Made by a program: the position numbers and the translations under genes
Part shown: positions 54,652-64,000 of the stretch, piece by piece
Layout of the letters: every line of letters begins with the position of its first letter
Numbering within the stretch: position 1 is the stretch's first letter
Origin: Jannaschia helgolandensis
GTDB lineage: Bacteria > Pseudomonadota > Alphaproteobacteria > Rhodobacterales > Rhodobacteraceae
Direction of reading: 5' to 3'
Length of the DNA: 64,000 bases
NCBI RefSeq assembly: GCF_900109285.1
Contig: NZ_FNZQ01000006.1
Coordinates: forward strand, 62,001 to 126,000
The notes under the pieces: model-generated
The model's input: only the letters and a program-made list of their open reading frames with translations
What the model was told of the DNA's origin: nothing
The model's database searches: none

Positions 54652-55428
54652 TCACTTCATGTCACGGGTCCAGACGCGTTCGATCCAGTCGGCGGAAAAC
54701 CGATGACCGCCCGGATGGGTGCAGTACTCCAGATAAGTTTCCTCTTTGCCGTCCCATCGCTGACACGACAGCCCATCCGGGGCATCGACCGGACCCGCGG
54801 GTGTCAGGGCGCGGTCGCGGACATAGAATGCCAGTACTTCACCCATGTCGCCTTGCCGGGAGGAACCGATGGCCCGGCCGCCGATGGGGACCACGGTATC
54901 GGCGGTTCCGTGGTAATGCGTGACGGCGGCGTCAGCATCGCAGGACTGGGGTGGCTCTTTCCAGAATGTCCCCGACATCGGCACGAAAGCCGCGAACAGA
55001 TCGCCACCCTGACAGATTACGTTCCACGTCAGCATGCCGCCCGCCGAAAATCCGGCCAGCAGCATCCGGTCGGGGTCCAGCCCAAACTGCGCCACGACGT
55101 CAGCCTTGACCGCAGCAACATAGGCGATCTCGTCCCGCGGCGGATCGTTGCCATGTTCCGGCGCGTTCGGCAGCGCCCAGTCTTTGCCAACGGAGGCCAA
55201 TGCCACCAGCGCCACGCCCAACCGGCCGGCCAAGGCCCGAAATCGGTCATTGCGCATCGTGCCTGCCGCCGACCCTCCGTAGCCATGGGCAAAGAAAATC
55301 GCGCCATCCGCCCCGCCATCGGGCACATAGATGCGATACGTTCCGCCCGGCACCTCGCAATCACTGTCGATGCCGCAGGCGGCAACAGGTGTGGCGAAAA
55401 GAGCGAGGAGAAGGATCAGGATTCGCAT
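54652..55428 (-). CDS. Secreted PHB-depolymerase/feruloyl-esterase-like hydrolase (LpqC type)
   Basis: A 258-residue exported esterase with a signal peptide (ILLLALFATPVAACG) and an alpha/beta-hydrolase fold. The nucleophile elbow is LAGFSAGGMLTWNV near residue 125; the His is near HGTADTVVPIGG and CTHPGGHRFS near the end, which matches polyhydroxybutyrate-depolymerase-like LpqC proteins. The cysteine after the signal (AACG) could be a lipobox, so it may be a lipoprotein. It is divergent from the leuA leader. Confidence 0.82.
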   Translation of the reverse strand: MRILILLLALFATPVAACGIDSDCEVPGGTYRIYVPDGGADGAIFFAHGYGGSAAGTMRNDRFRALAGRLGVALVALASVGKDWALPNAPEHGNDPPRDEIAYVAAVKADVVAQFGLDPDRMLLAGFSAGGMLTWNVICQGGDLFAAFVPMSGTFWKEPPQSCDADAAVTHYHGTADTVVPIGGRAIGSSRQGDMGEVLAFYVRDRALTPAGPVDAPDGLSCQRWDGKEETYLEYCTHPGGHRFSADWIERVWTRDMK

Positions 55429-55489
55429 TTCGAAACCCTAGCGCGAAATCGGGGCTTTCTTTCCAGTCACGATTCCGTATCTTTGCGCC

Positions 55490-55537
55490 ATGACGAAGAT
55501 CCGACTGACCCTGGACCTGCTTCTTATCCGCTCCTGA
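55490..55537 (+). CDS. leuA leader peptide (leucine-rich)
   Basis: A 15-codon ORF, MTKIRLTLDLLLIRS, lies upstream of leuA, with five leucine codons, including three in a row (CTG CTT CTT), and two isoleucine codons. Such peptides couple translation to attenuation of leucine biosynthesis genes. It has no ribosome-binding site; a TATCTT box about seven bases before the ATG would fit leaderless initiation. It is too short for usual gene finding, so evidence is composition and position, not homology. Confidence 0.65.
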   Translation: MTKIRLTLDLLLIRS

Positions 55538-55566
55538 GCGTGCCATTCGGCGCGGTCGCTCGGGAG
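55531..55566 (+). promoter_or_regulatory. Hairpin overlapping the leader stop (attenuator candidate)
   Basis: A 10-bp stem CTCCTGAGCG / CGCTCGGGAG (one T-G wobble) with a 16-base loop holding a smaller GCC/GGC stem begins at the last codons of the leader peptide. A ribosome stalled at the Leu run would disturb it. No T-run follows, so it may control leuA otherwise than by simple termination. Confidence 0.5.
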
Positions 55567-55611
55567 GGATGCAGCGCCGGACAGGAAACGCAAAGCACAG
55601 GATCAGTCACC

Positions 55612-58366
<2,755 letters not shown>

Positions 58367-58372
58367 TCCGCC

Positions 58373-59308
58373 ATGGCGCGGTCCCGGCCCGGCGAGGATA
58401 TCTACGGCAAGCCGCTCCGGCGGCTTTTCGTGGCGCTGACCTGTACCGTTCTGATCGCGTTGCTTTTGCTCTGGCGGATCGACAATCCCCGTGCCGAACG
58501 CATTCGCGCGGCGCTGGTCGACCGGGTTGTTCCGAATTTCGAATGGGCATTGGCCCCGGTCACCTGGGCCGGTCGTCTGATCGAGGATTTCGAGGGCTAC
58601 GCCCGCGTCTATGAGCAAAATCAGGAGCTGCGGCGTGAGTTGCAGCAAATGAAAGCCTGGCGGGAGGCCGCGATCCAGCTGGAGCAGGAAAACGCCCGTC
58701 TGTTGGATCTGAACAAGGTGCGCCTATCGCCGGGCCTGACCTATATTACCGGTGTGGTGCTGACCGATTCCGGCAGCCCTTTCCGGCGTTCGGTCCTTCT
58801 GAACATCGGGGCGGACGATGGCATCCGTGATGGCTGGGCAGCAATGGATGGACTGGGGCTTGTCGGACGCATTTCGGGCGTGGGCAACCGGACGGCCCGT
58901 GTTCTGTTGCTGACAGATGGAAACAGCCGTGTTCCGGTCACGATCCAGCCTTCGGGCAAGCGCGCGATTCTTGCGGGCGACACAACGTCCGCCCCCGTGC
59001 TGGAATTTGTCGAAAACCCGGACGACGTACGGGCCGGCGACCGTATCGTTACCAGTGGCGACGGTGGAGTGTTTCCTCCGGATCTGTCCGTCGGACAGAT
59101 CGTGCGTGGGGCGGATGGGCGGCTGCGCGTCCGGTTGTCTGCGGATATCACGCGGCTGGAATTTCTGAGGGTCCTGCGAACACGCGTGGCACAGGACATC
59201 TCCACCACCGGCGATCTGCTGCTGCCTGCGCCCGCACCGTTGCAGGGCCCGCCGATTCCGAAGGGCATCGCAGAACCGGATGCTGCCGCCGCCGCAAACG
59301 GGGGCTGA
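58373..59308 (+). CDS. mreC: Rod-shape determining protein MreC
   Basis: Bitopic elongasome protein linking MreB to periplasmic cell-wall enzymes. The 311-residue product has a single transmembrane helix (residues 19-40), a coiled coil (residues 75-110; EQNQELRRELQQMKAW), then the beta-barrel domain with SPFRRSVLLNIGADDGIRDGW near residue 135 and the family GDRIVTSGDGGVFPPDL near residue 220. It begins six bases after mreB and is followed four bases later by mreD. The C-terminal APLQGPPIPKG tail is Pro-rich. Confidence 0.94.
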   Translation: MARSRPGEDIYGKPLRRLFVALTCTVLIALLLLWRIDNPRAERIRAALVDRVVPNFEWALAPVTWAGRLIEDFEGYARVYEQNQELRRELQQMKAWREAAIQLEQENARLLDLNKVRLSPGLTYITGVVLTDSGSPFRRSVLLNIGADDGIRDGWAAMDGLGLVGRISGVGNRTARVLLLTDGNSRVPVTIQPSGKRAILAGDTTSAPVLEFVENPDDVRAGDRIVTSGDGGVFPPDLSVGQIVRGADGRLRVRLSADITRLEFLRVLRTRVAQDISTTGDLLLPAPAPLQGPPIPKGIAEPDAAAAANGG

Positions 59309-59312
59309 GATT

Positions 59313-59840
59313 ATGGCGGCAAAGTCGATCTGGGGGTATCGGGCGACTTTCGTGGGTTTGTCGGCGCTGATATTTTTCTTTGCCCTGCTGCCATTCGATG
59401 CGGGTGACGGCAATGTGCCCGGACCAGACCTGGTCATTGCCCTGGTCGCGGCCTGGGTTTTGCGCCGTCCCGATTATCTGCCGGTTTGGCTTCTGGTGAT
59501 CGTGTTGCTGCTGGGCGATTTCGTGTTGATGCGACCCTTGGGTCTCTGGACCCTGATCGTCTTTCTGATGAGCGAATATCTGCGCCGCCGGGTCGATCAT
59601 GCCGAAGCGGCACCGTTCTGGTCTGAAGTTGGTGTGGTCTCGGTCTGTATCTTGGCGGCGTTTGCAGCAGATTACCTGGTGCTTGTGCTTCTTCTTGCCG
59701 AAACACCACCGATTCTGGGGCAGGGCTTGCACGCATTTGCAACCGTTGTCTTTTACCCTGCAGTCGCCATATTCTCACAGATGATCGGGGTTAGACGGCT
59801 TGCCCCCGGCGAGCTCGACAGCCTCGGCACTCGCGCCTGA
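59313..59840 (+). CDS. mreD: Rod-shape determining protein MreD
   Basis: A 175-residue integral membrane protein with about five hydrophobic segments, filling the MreD slot. Sequence conservation in MreD is low, but PDLVIALVAAWVLRRPDYLPVWLLVIVLLLGDF near residues 30-65 is a family-like core. The start MAAKSIWGY is four bases after the mreC stop, so it is coupled to mreC. It is followed after 32 bases by mrdA. Confidence 0.9.
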   Translation: MAAKSIWGYRATFVGLSALIFFFALLPFDAGDGNVPGPDLVIALVAAWVLRRPDYLPVWLLVIVLLLGDFVLMRPLGLWTLIVFLMSEYLRRRVDHAEAAPFWSEVGVVSVCILAAFAADYLVLVLLLAETPPILGQGLHAFATVVFYPAVAIFSQMIGVRRLAPGELDSLGTRA

Positions 59841-59872
59841 GACCTCTATCGTTCAGCTTGCAAGGACGCGCC

Positions 59873-61816
59873 ATGAAACGCAACGCACAGGATATCACTC
59901 TGTCGTCCCGGCGCGTTTCGCGTCGCGGTCTGATCTTGGGCGGTGTGCAGCTTGGGATCGGCGCTCTTGTATTGGGGCGGATGCGCTATCTGCAGGTGGA
60001 CCAGGCCGATGAGTTTCTGCTGCTGGCGGAAGAAAACCGCATCAAGGTTCGCCTGATCGCGCCCGAACGCGGGGTGATTTACGACCGCAATGGCATCGAA
60101 CTTGCTGGCAATGAGCAGATTTACCGCGTCTCGATGATCCGCCAGGATGCCGATGACGCGGATGCCGTGATCGCCAACCTGCGCGGTCTGGTGAAGCTGG
60201 ACGAAGAGGTGTTGCAGCGAGCCCTGCGCGAGATGGATCGTCGTCCACATCAATCCGTCACGCTGGCCGACCGATTGACCTGGGACGAACTTTCGATGAT
60301 TTCGGTCAACGTGCCCGCGCTGTCCGGGATCACGCCTGAAGTGGGACTTAGCCGTTCCTATCCGATGGGACCGGATTATGCCCATGTCATCGGCTATGTC
60401 GGAAGCGTGTCCGAGCGTGATATCGAGGATGCCGAAAACCCTGATCCGCTGTTGCTGACACCTCAGTTCCAGATCGGGAAAATCGGAGTCGAGCAGCGGT
60501 TGGAGGACGATTTGCGCGGGCGGGCGGGGGCCATGCGTGTCGAGCAGAATGCCGCGGGCCGTATCATGCGCGAGTTGGGGCGCACGGAATCCGGGCCCGG
60601 TGCCGATGTTCAGCTGACGATCGACGCGGGATTGCAGAACTTCACGCAGGCGCGCCTTGGCACGGAAAGCGCCAGCGCTGTGGTGATGGATGTGCTCAAT
60701 GGTGATATTGTCGCCGCTGTGTCTTCGCCGTCATACGATCCGAACATGTTCGTGTCGGGCATAAGCGTGCCAGATTATTCCGGCCTTCGCGACAACGATC
60801 GCCGCCCCTTGCACAACAAGATCGTGCAGGGCCTGTACCCCCCCGGATCGACGTTCAAAATGGCAGTAATTATGGCAGCCATGGAAGCGGAGGTCATCAC
60901 ACCTGACGAACAGATCTATTGCGGCGGCTATATCAATGTCTCCAACCGCCGGTTCCATTGCTGGAAGCGCGGGGGTCATGGCAATGTGGATATGGCGAAA
61001 TCGCTGCGCGAAAGCTGCGACATTTATTATTATGAAATGGCGCAAAGAACAGGGATCGACAACATCGCCAGGATGGCGCGCAGGTTGGGGCTGGGTATCG
61101 CGCATGATATCGAGATGACGTCGATCAGCGAAGGGCTGATCCCTGATCGCGACTGGAAACGCACCCGACGGGGCGAGGACTGGTATGTCGGCGATAGCCT
61201 GAATGCGGCCATCGGGCAGGGGTATGTCCTGACCTCTCCGTTGCAATTGGCCGTGATGACAGCCCGCATTGCGTCGGGGTTGGAGGTCAACCCCCGGATG
61301 GTCCGTTCGGTCGGTGGTGTGGCGCGCCCTTCGGGTGTCCAGGGGCCGCTGGACCTGCCGCGCAGTTGGTTGGATCGTGCGCGCGACGGCATGTTTCAGG
61401 TGGTGAACGCCCCCAAAGGCACGGCAGGGGGGTCCAAATTCGACCTGGCGGGCATGAAATGGGCCGGAAAGACCGGCACCAGTCAGGTTCGCAACATCAC
61501 GACAGCCGAACGTGCGAAGGGCGTGATCAGCAACGAAGATCTGCCATGGGACCGGAGGGATCACGCCCTTTTCGTCGGATATGGTCCCTATGAAAACCCC
61601 AGGTATTCTGTCTCGGTCGTAGTTGAACACGGTGGCGGCGGATCTACTGTGGCGGCACCTATCGCCCGCGATATCATGCTCTATGCGCTCAACAACGGGA
61701 TGCCGCCGCTTGACGCCTATCCCAGCCGGGACCGTGAAAAGGTCGAGGGTATTCTGTCCGATCTGAAGCTGAATCCTGCAATATCCAGCCGAACTTCGGG
61801 CACATCGGAAGCATGA
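59873..61816 (+). CDS. mrdA: Penicillin-binding protein 2
   Basis: The transpeptidase of the elongation machinery, anchored by one transmembrane helix (residues 19-40). The 647-residue product has the PBP dimerisation domain, the active-site S-x-x-K in PPGSTFKMAV near residue 326, the S-x-N-like SCD in LRESCDIYYYEMAQ near residue 383, and KTGTSQ near residue 533. AAGGA six bases before the ATG supports the start. RodA, encoded next, is its glycosyltransferase partner. Confidence 0.96.
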   Translation: MKRNAQDITLSSRRVSRRGLILGGVQLGIGALVLGRMRYLQVDQADEFLLLAEENRIKVRLIAPERGVIYDRNGIELAGNEQIYRVSMIRQDADDADAVIANLRGLVKLDEEVLQRALREMDRRPHQSVTLADRLTWDELSMISVNVPALSGITPEVGLSRSYPMGPDYAHVIGYVGSVSERDIEDAENPDPLLLTPQFQIGKIGVEQRLEDDLRGRAGAMRVEQNAAGRIMRELGRTESGPGADVQLTIDAGLQNFTQARLGTESASAVVMDVLNGDIVAAVSSPSYDPNMFVSGISVPDYSGLRDNDRRPLHNKIVQGLYPPGSTFKMAVIMAAMEAEVITPDEQIYCGGYINVSNRRFHCWKRGGHGNVDMAKSLRESCDIYYYEMAQRTGIDNIARMARRLGLGIAHDIEMTSISEGLIPDRDWKRTRRGEDWYVGDSLNAAIGQGYVLTSPLQLAVMTARIASGLEVNPRMVRSVGGVARPSGVQGPLDLPRSWLDRARDGMFQVVNAPKGTAGGSKFDLAGMKWAGKTGTSQVRNITTAERAKGVISNEDLPWDRRDHALFVGYGPYENPRYSVSVVVEHGGGGSTVAAPIARDIMLYALNNGMPPLDAYPSRDREKVEGILSDLKLNPAISSRTSGTSEA

Positions 61817-61823
61817 TGCAAAG

Positions 61824-62990
61824 ATGAGCTACCTTGAATATAAAGTCGCCCGTGTGCCGTCAGGTCTGAGCAAGGTGCTCGCTCTGAATTGGGGTCTTGT
61901 GCTTCTGGTGACGGCAGTAGCGTCGATCGGGTTCATTGTTCTCTACTCGGTGGGCGGTGGCAGCTGGTACTGGGCCGAGCCGCAGATGCAGCGGTTCGCT
62001 CTGGGTCTTGTAGTGATGTTCGCGGCCGCCATGATTCCGATCTGGTTTTGGCGCAATGTTTCGGCTGCGATGTATGGCGGAGCCCTGGTTCTTCTTCTGG
62101 CGGTGGATTTTGTGGGTGCCTCGGGAGGCGGTGCGCAAAGATGGATCGACATCGGTTTCATGCGACTGCAGCCGTCCGAGTTGATGAAGATCACGCTCGT
62201 TCTCATGCTGGCGGCCTATTACGACTGGTTGCCGGTCACTAAGGTCAATCGCCCGCAGTGGGTGATCCTGCCCGTGCTGATAATTCTTTTGCCGACAATG
62301 CTGGTACTGAAACAACCCGATCTGGGCACCGCGATCCTGTTGCTGATGGGCGGCGCCATGATGATGTTTCTGGCAGGGGTACACTGGGCATATTTCGCCA
62401 CGGTCTTCGCGGCAGCGGCGGGGCTGGTTACGGCGGTGATCAAATCACGGGGTACGACGTGGCAGATGATCGAGAATTATCAGTATCGTCGCATCGATAC
62501 CTTTCTGGACCCGGACACGGACCCGTTGGGAGCGGGCTACAATATAACCCAGTCCAAGATTGCGCTGGGCTCGGGGGGCTGGACCGGCAAGGGATTCATG
62601 CAGGGCACGCAGGCGCGCCTGGACTTCCTGCCTGAAAAGCAGACAGATTTCATTTTCACTATTCTTGCCGAAGAGTTCGGTCTGGTGGGGGGTGCATCCC
62701 TTCTGGCGCTGTACATGCTTATCATCATATTCTGCATCGTATCGGCCCTGCGCATGAAGGATCGGTTCTCAGCCTTGGCAACGCTGGGTGTTGCGGCGAC
62801 GTTCTTCCTGTTCTTTGCGGTCAATATGTCGATGGTCATGGGTATGGCCCCGGTTGTCGGTGTGCCGCTTCCGCTGGTCAGCTATGGCGGGTCGGCGATG
62901 CTTGTTTTGATGCTGGCGTTCGGGATCGTGCAATCCGCTCATGTGCACAGGCCCCGTGCGCAGGGCGAAGGACAGTTGTTCAAGCGATAG
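61824..62990 (+). CDS. mrdB: Rod-shape peptidoglycan glycosyltransferase RodA
   Basis: A SEDS-family enzyme that polymerises lipid II during elongation. The 388-residue product has about ten membrane segments, the conserved GGAQRWIDIGFMRLQPSELMK near residue 100, LKQPDLGTAILL near residue 165, TDPLGAGYNITQSKIALGSGGWTGKGF near residue 230 and ending PLVSYGGSAML near residue 355. It starts seven bases after mrdA, completing the elongasome operon. Confidence 0.95.
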   Translation: MSYLEYKVARVPSGLSKVLALNWGLVLLVTAVASIGFIVLYSVGGGSWYWAEPQMQRFALGLVVMFAAAMIPIWFWRNVSAAMYGGALVLLLAVDFVGASGGGAQRWIDIGFMRLQPSELMKITLVLMLAAYYDWLPVTKVNRPQWVILPVLIILLPTMLVLKQPDLGTAILLLMGGAMMMFLAGVHWAYFATVFAAAAGLVTAVIKSRGTTWQMIENYQYRRIDTFLDPDTDPLGAGYNITQSKIALGSGGWTGKGFMQGTQARLDFLPEKQTDFIFTILAEEFGLVGGASLLALYMLIIIFCIVSALRMKDRFSALATLGVAATFFLFFAVNMSMVMGMAPVVGVPLPLVSYGGSAMLVLMLAFGIVQSAHVHRPRAQGEGQLFKR

Positions 62991-63004
62991 GGGTGGGCGG
63001 CGTC

Positions 63005-63328
63005 TCAGCCGTCGGACCAGACGGCCATCTCCGTTCCGCCGGGTTCACGGAACTGAAACCTGCGACCGCCGGGAAAATCGAAGATTTCCTTCGTGATCTC
63101 GGCACCGGCATCACGAATTCGCGCCAGTGCGTCGTCCAGATTATCGGTCCGCAGCACGATAAGCGGTGCACGCTGGCCCCCCCGCTCGATCCCACCGCCG
63201 GTTCCGGCATTCTGAATATCGCGATAGTCTGGACCATAGTCCACGAAGCTCCACCCGAATGCGGCGGCGAAGAAGGATTGCGTATCTTCCAAAGCCGGAG
63301 AGGTGAACTCTACATAGTCGATCTTCAT
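63005..63328 (-). CDS. VOC-family (glyoxalase-like) protein
   Basis: A 107-residue single VOC module. It starts MKIDYVEFTSPALEDTQSFFAAAFGW and ends FRFREPGGTEMAVW-like (the metal-binding Glu in GGTEMAVW). Function unknown; other VOC proteins bind metal for isomerase, dioxygenase or drug-sequestration roles. A longer in-frame ATG at 63439 is antisense to the terminator of the next gene and is not supported. It lies convergent to rodA with 14 bases between the stops. Confidence 0.85.
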   Translation of the reverse strand: MKIDYVEFTSPALEDTQSFFAAAFGWSFVDYGPDYRDIQNAGTGGGIERGGQRAPLIVLRTDNLDDALARIRDAGAEITKEIFDFPGGRRFQFREPGGTEMAVWSDG

Positions 63329-63401
63329 GACATGTATCCTTGTGTTGGGTCGCAAGAGAATGCTGTGTTCGGGCTGAAACTTGCAACTGTTCCCGGAACG
63401 C

Positions 63402-63426
63402 AAAAGGCCGCCCCGAAGGGCGGCCT
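63402..63426 (-). terminator. Rho-independent terminator after the Bax-inhibitor-family gene
   Basis: A 9-bp perfect stem AGGCCGCCC / GGGCGGCCT with a TTCG tetraloop (minus strand), running into TTTTG. It lies about 23 bases after the stop of the minus-strand gene at 63450. Confidence 0.9.
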
Positions 63427-63449
63427 GATCCATTTTCATGAACTGTACG

Positions 63450-64000
63450 TTACTCGCGGTTGCCCATGAACTGCAGCAGGAACATGAACATGTTGATGAA
63501 GTCGAGGTAGAGGTTCAGCGCGCCCATGATGGCGGCTTTGCCCAACCACTCCTGATCGCTTTGTGCGGCGTGAGCGATGTACTCGGTCTTGATCTTCTGC
63601 GTATCGTAGGCCGTCAGACCCGCAAAGATCAGCACACCGATCGCCGAGATCGCCATGCCGAGCGGACCCGACTGGATGAACAGGTTGACGACCATCGCCA
63701 CGATCAGGCCGATTACGCCCATGATCAGGAACGTGCCCATCGCGGACAGATCCTTCTTGGTCGTGTAGCCATAGAGCGACAGACCCGCGAAGGCGATCGA
63801 CGTCACAAGAAACGTCTGCATGATCGATACGCCTGTGAAGACGATGAAGATCGAACTGAGCGACACGCCCATGGTGGCGGCGAAAGCGTAGAACACCAGT
63901 TGCGCGGTTGCGGCTGACATCCGGTTGATCATGGCTGAAAAGCCGAAGACGAAGGCCAGCGGTGCGAACATCACAACCCAGCGAAGGGCCGAGAAATACA
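63450..64000 (-). CDS. Bax inhibitor-1/YccA family membrane protein (5' end cut by window edge)
   Basis: The visible 183 codons encode a protein with about six hydrophobic segments, typical of the BI-1/YccA (TMBIM) family, which in bacteria modulates FtsH protease or ion leak. Family blocks are GFSAMINRMSAATAQLVFYAFAATMGVSLSS and the C-terminal YDTQKIK...LNLYLDFINMFMFLLQF. The reading frame continues past the right edge (YFSALRWVV before the first ATG), so the N-terminus lies outside the window. A strong terminator follows. Confidence 0.92.
   Translation of the reverse strand, partial: YFSALRWVVMFAPLAFVFGFSAMINRMSAATAQLVFYAFAATMGVSLSSIFIVFTGVSIMQTFLVTSIAFAGLSLYGYTTKKDLSAMGTFLIMGVIGLIVAMVVNLFIQSGPLGMAISAIGVLIFAGLTAYDTQKIKTEYIAHAAQSDQEWLGKAAIMGALNLYLDFINMFMFLLQFMGNRE

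Overview
The window is chromosomal DNA of an alphaproteobacterium, most probably a marine-type Rhodobacteraceae/Roseobacteraceae member. The evidence is the high-GC sequence with strong G/C third positions, the gene order aroA - cmk - rpsA - ihfB - lapA - trpF - trpB, the mreBCD - mrdA - rodA cluster directly after leuA, the ydcH - purE - purK run, the Hsp20/DUF1150 pair, and lineage-typical families (TIGR01459 HAD phosphatase, FARG-type Hint protein, iron-sulfur photolyase, DUF2161, DUF2237, DUF7282). No tRNA, rRNA, CRISPR array, prophage, transposase or plasmid function was seen. This is mostly core genome with short decayed stretches between genes.

Layout. 1-7.1 kb (mostly minus strand): MidA-type methyltransferase (runs off the left edge), lgt, divergent ubiK, then a ribF - ycgN - threonine aldolase overlap operon, a MaoC hydratase, a HAD phosphatase and a Hint-domain protein. 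7.2-12.8 kb: a TPR-sulfotransferase, a secreted esterase, a broken NUDIX gene, an EamA exporter, a DUF2161 nuclease-like protein and a secreted unknown. 12.9-20.5 kb: Mn-type pyrophosphatase, formate/nitrite-type channel, RidA, an Lrp/AsnC regulator facing 5-formyl-THF cyclo-ligase and trxB across a likely operator, a fused ATP sulfurylase/APS kinase followed by a 36-bp tandem repeat, and a single-domain response regulator. 20.6-24.4 kb: small heat-shock operon, ydcH-purE-purK, trmB, and a previously unmarked small Cys-rich ORF. 24.4-36.3 kb: the aroA-cmk-rpsA-ihfB-trpF-trpB backbone with insertions, followed by a decayed second copy of the trpB 3' end and a two-domain DUF7282 protein. 36.3-49.9 kb (mostly minus): GNAT, DUF2237, serine hydrolase, pth, quinone-reductase-like/pepF pair, ygfZ, a divergent class V aminotransferase, hisC - ghrA - VOC operon and nadE. 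50-55.4 kb: a large MORN-repeat protein, a DUF2726-like protein, an iron-sulfur photolyase overlapping an SDR gene, and a PHB-depolymerase-like esterase. 55.4-64 kb: leuA with a leucine-rich leader peptide, the rod-shape/elongasome operon mreB-mreC-mreD-mrdA-rodA, a VOC protein and a Bax-inhibitor-1 family membrane protein that runs off the right edge.

The genes mainly serve central metabolism (purines, aromatic amino acids, leucine, histidine, NAD, FAD, folate, sulfate activation), translation, cell-wall elongation and envelope maturation. The observations most worth following are the leucine-rich leuA leader, the perfect inverted repeat between the Lrp-type regulator and its neighbour, the trpB and NUDIX relics, the small CPVC protein overlapping the trmB stop, the 36-bp tandem repeat that begins inside the sulfate-activation gene, and the alternating F/W architecture of the MORN protein. 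I did not find convincing evidence of a wholly new multi-gene system. All calls were made by reading the sequence; no database search was run.
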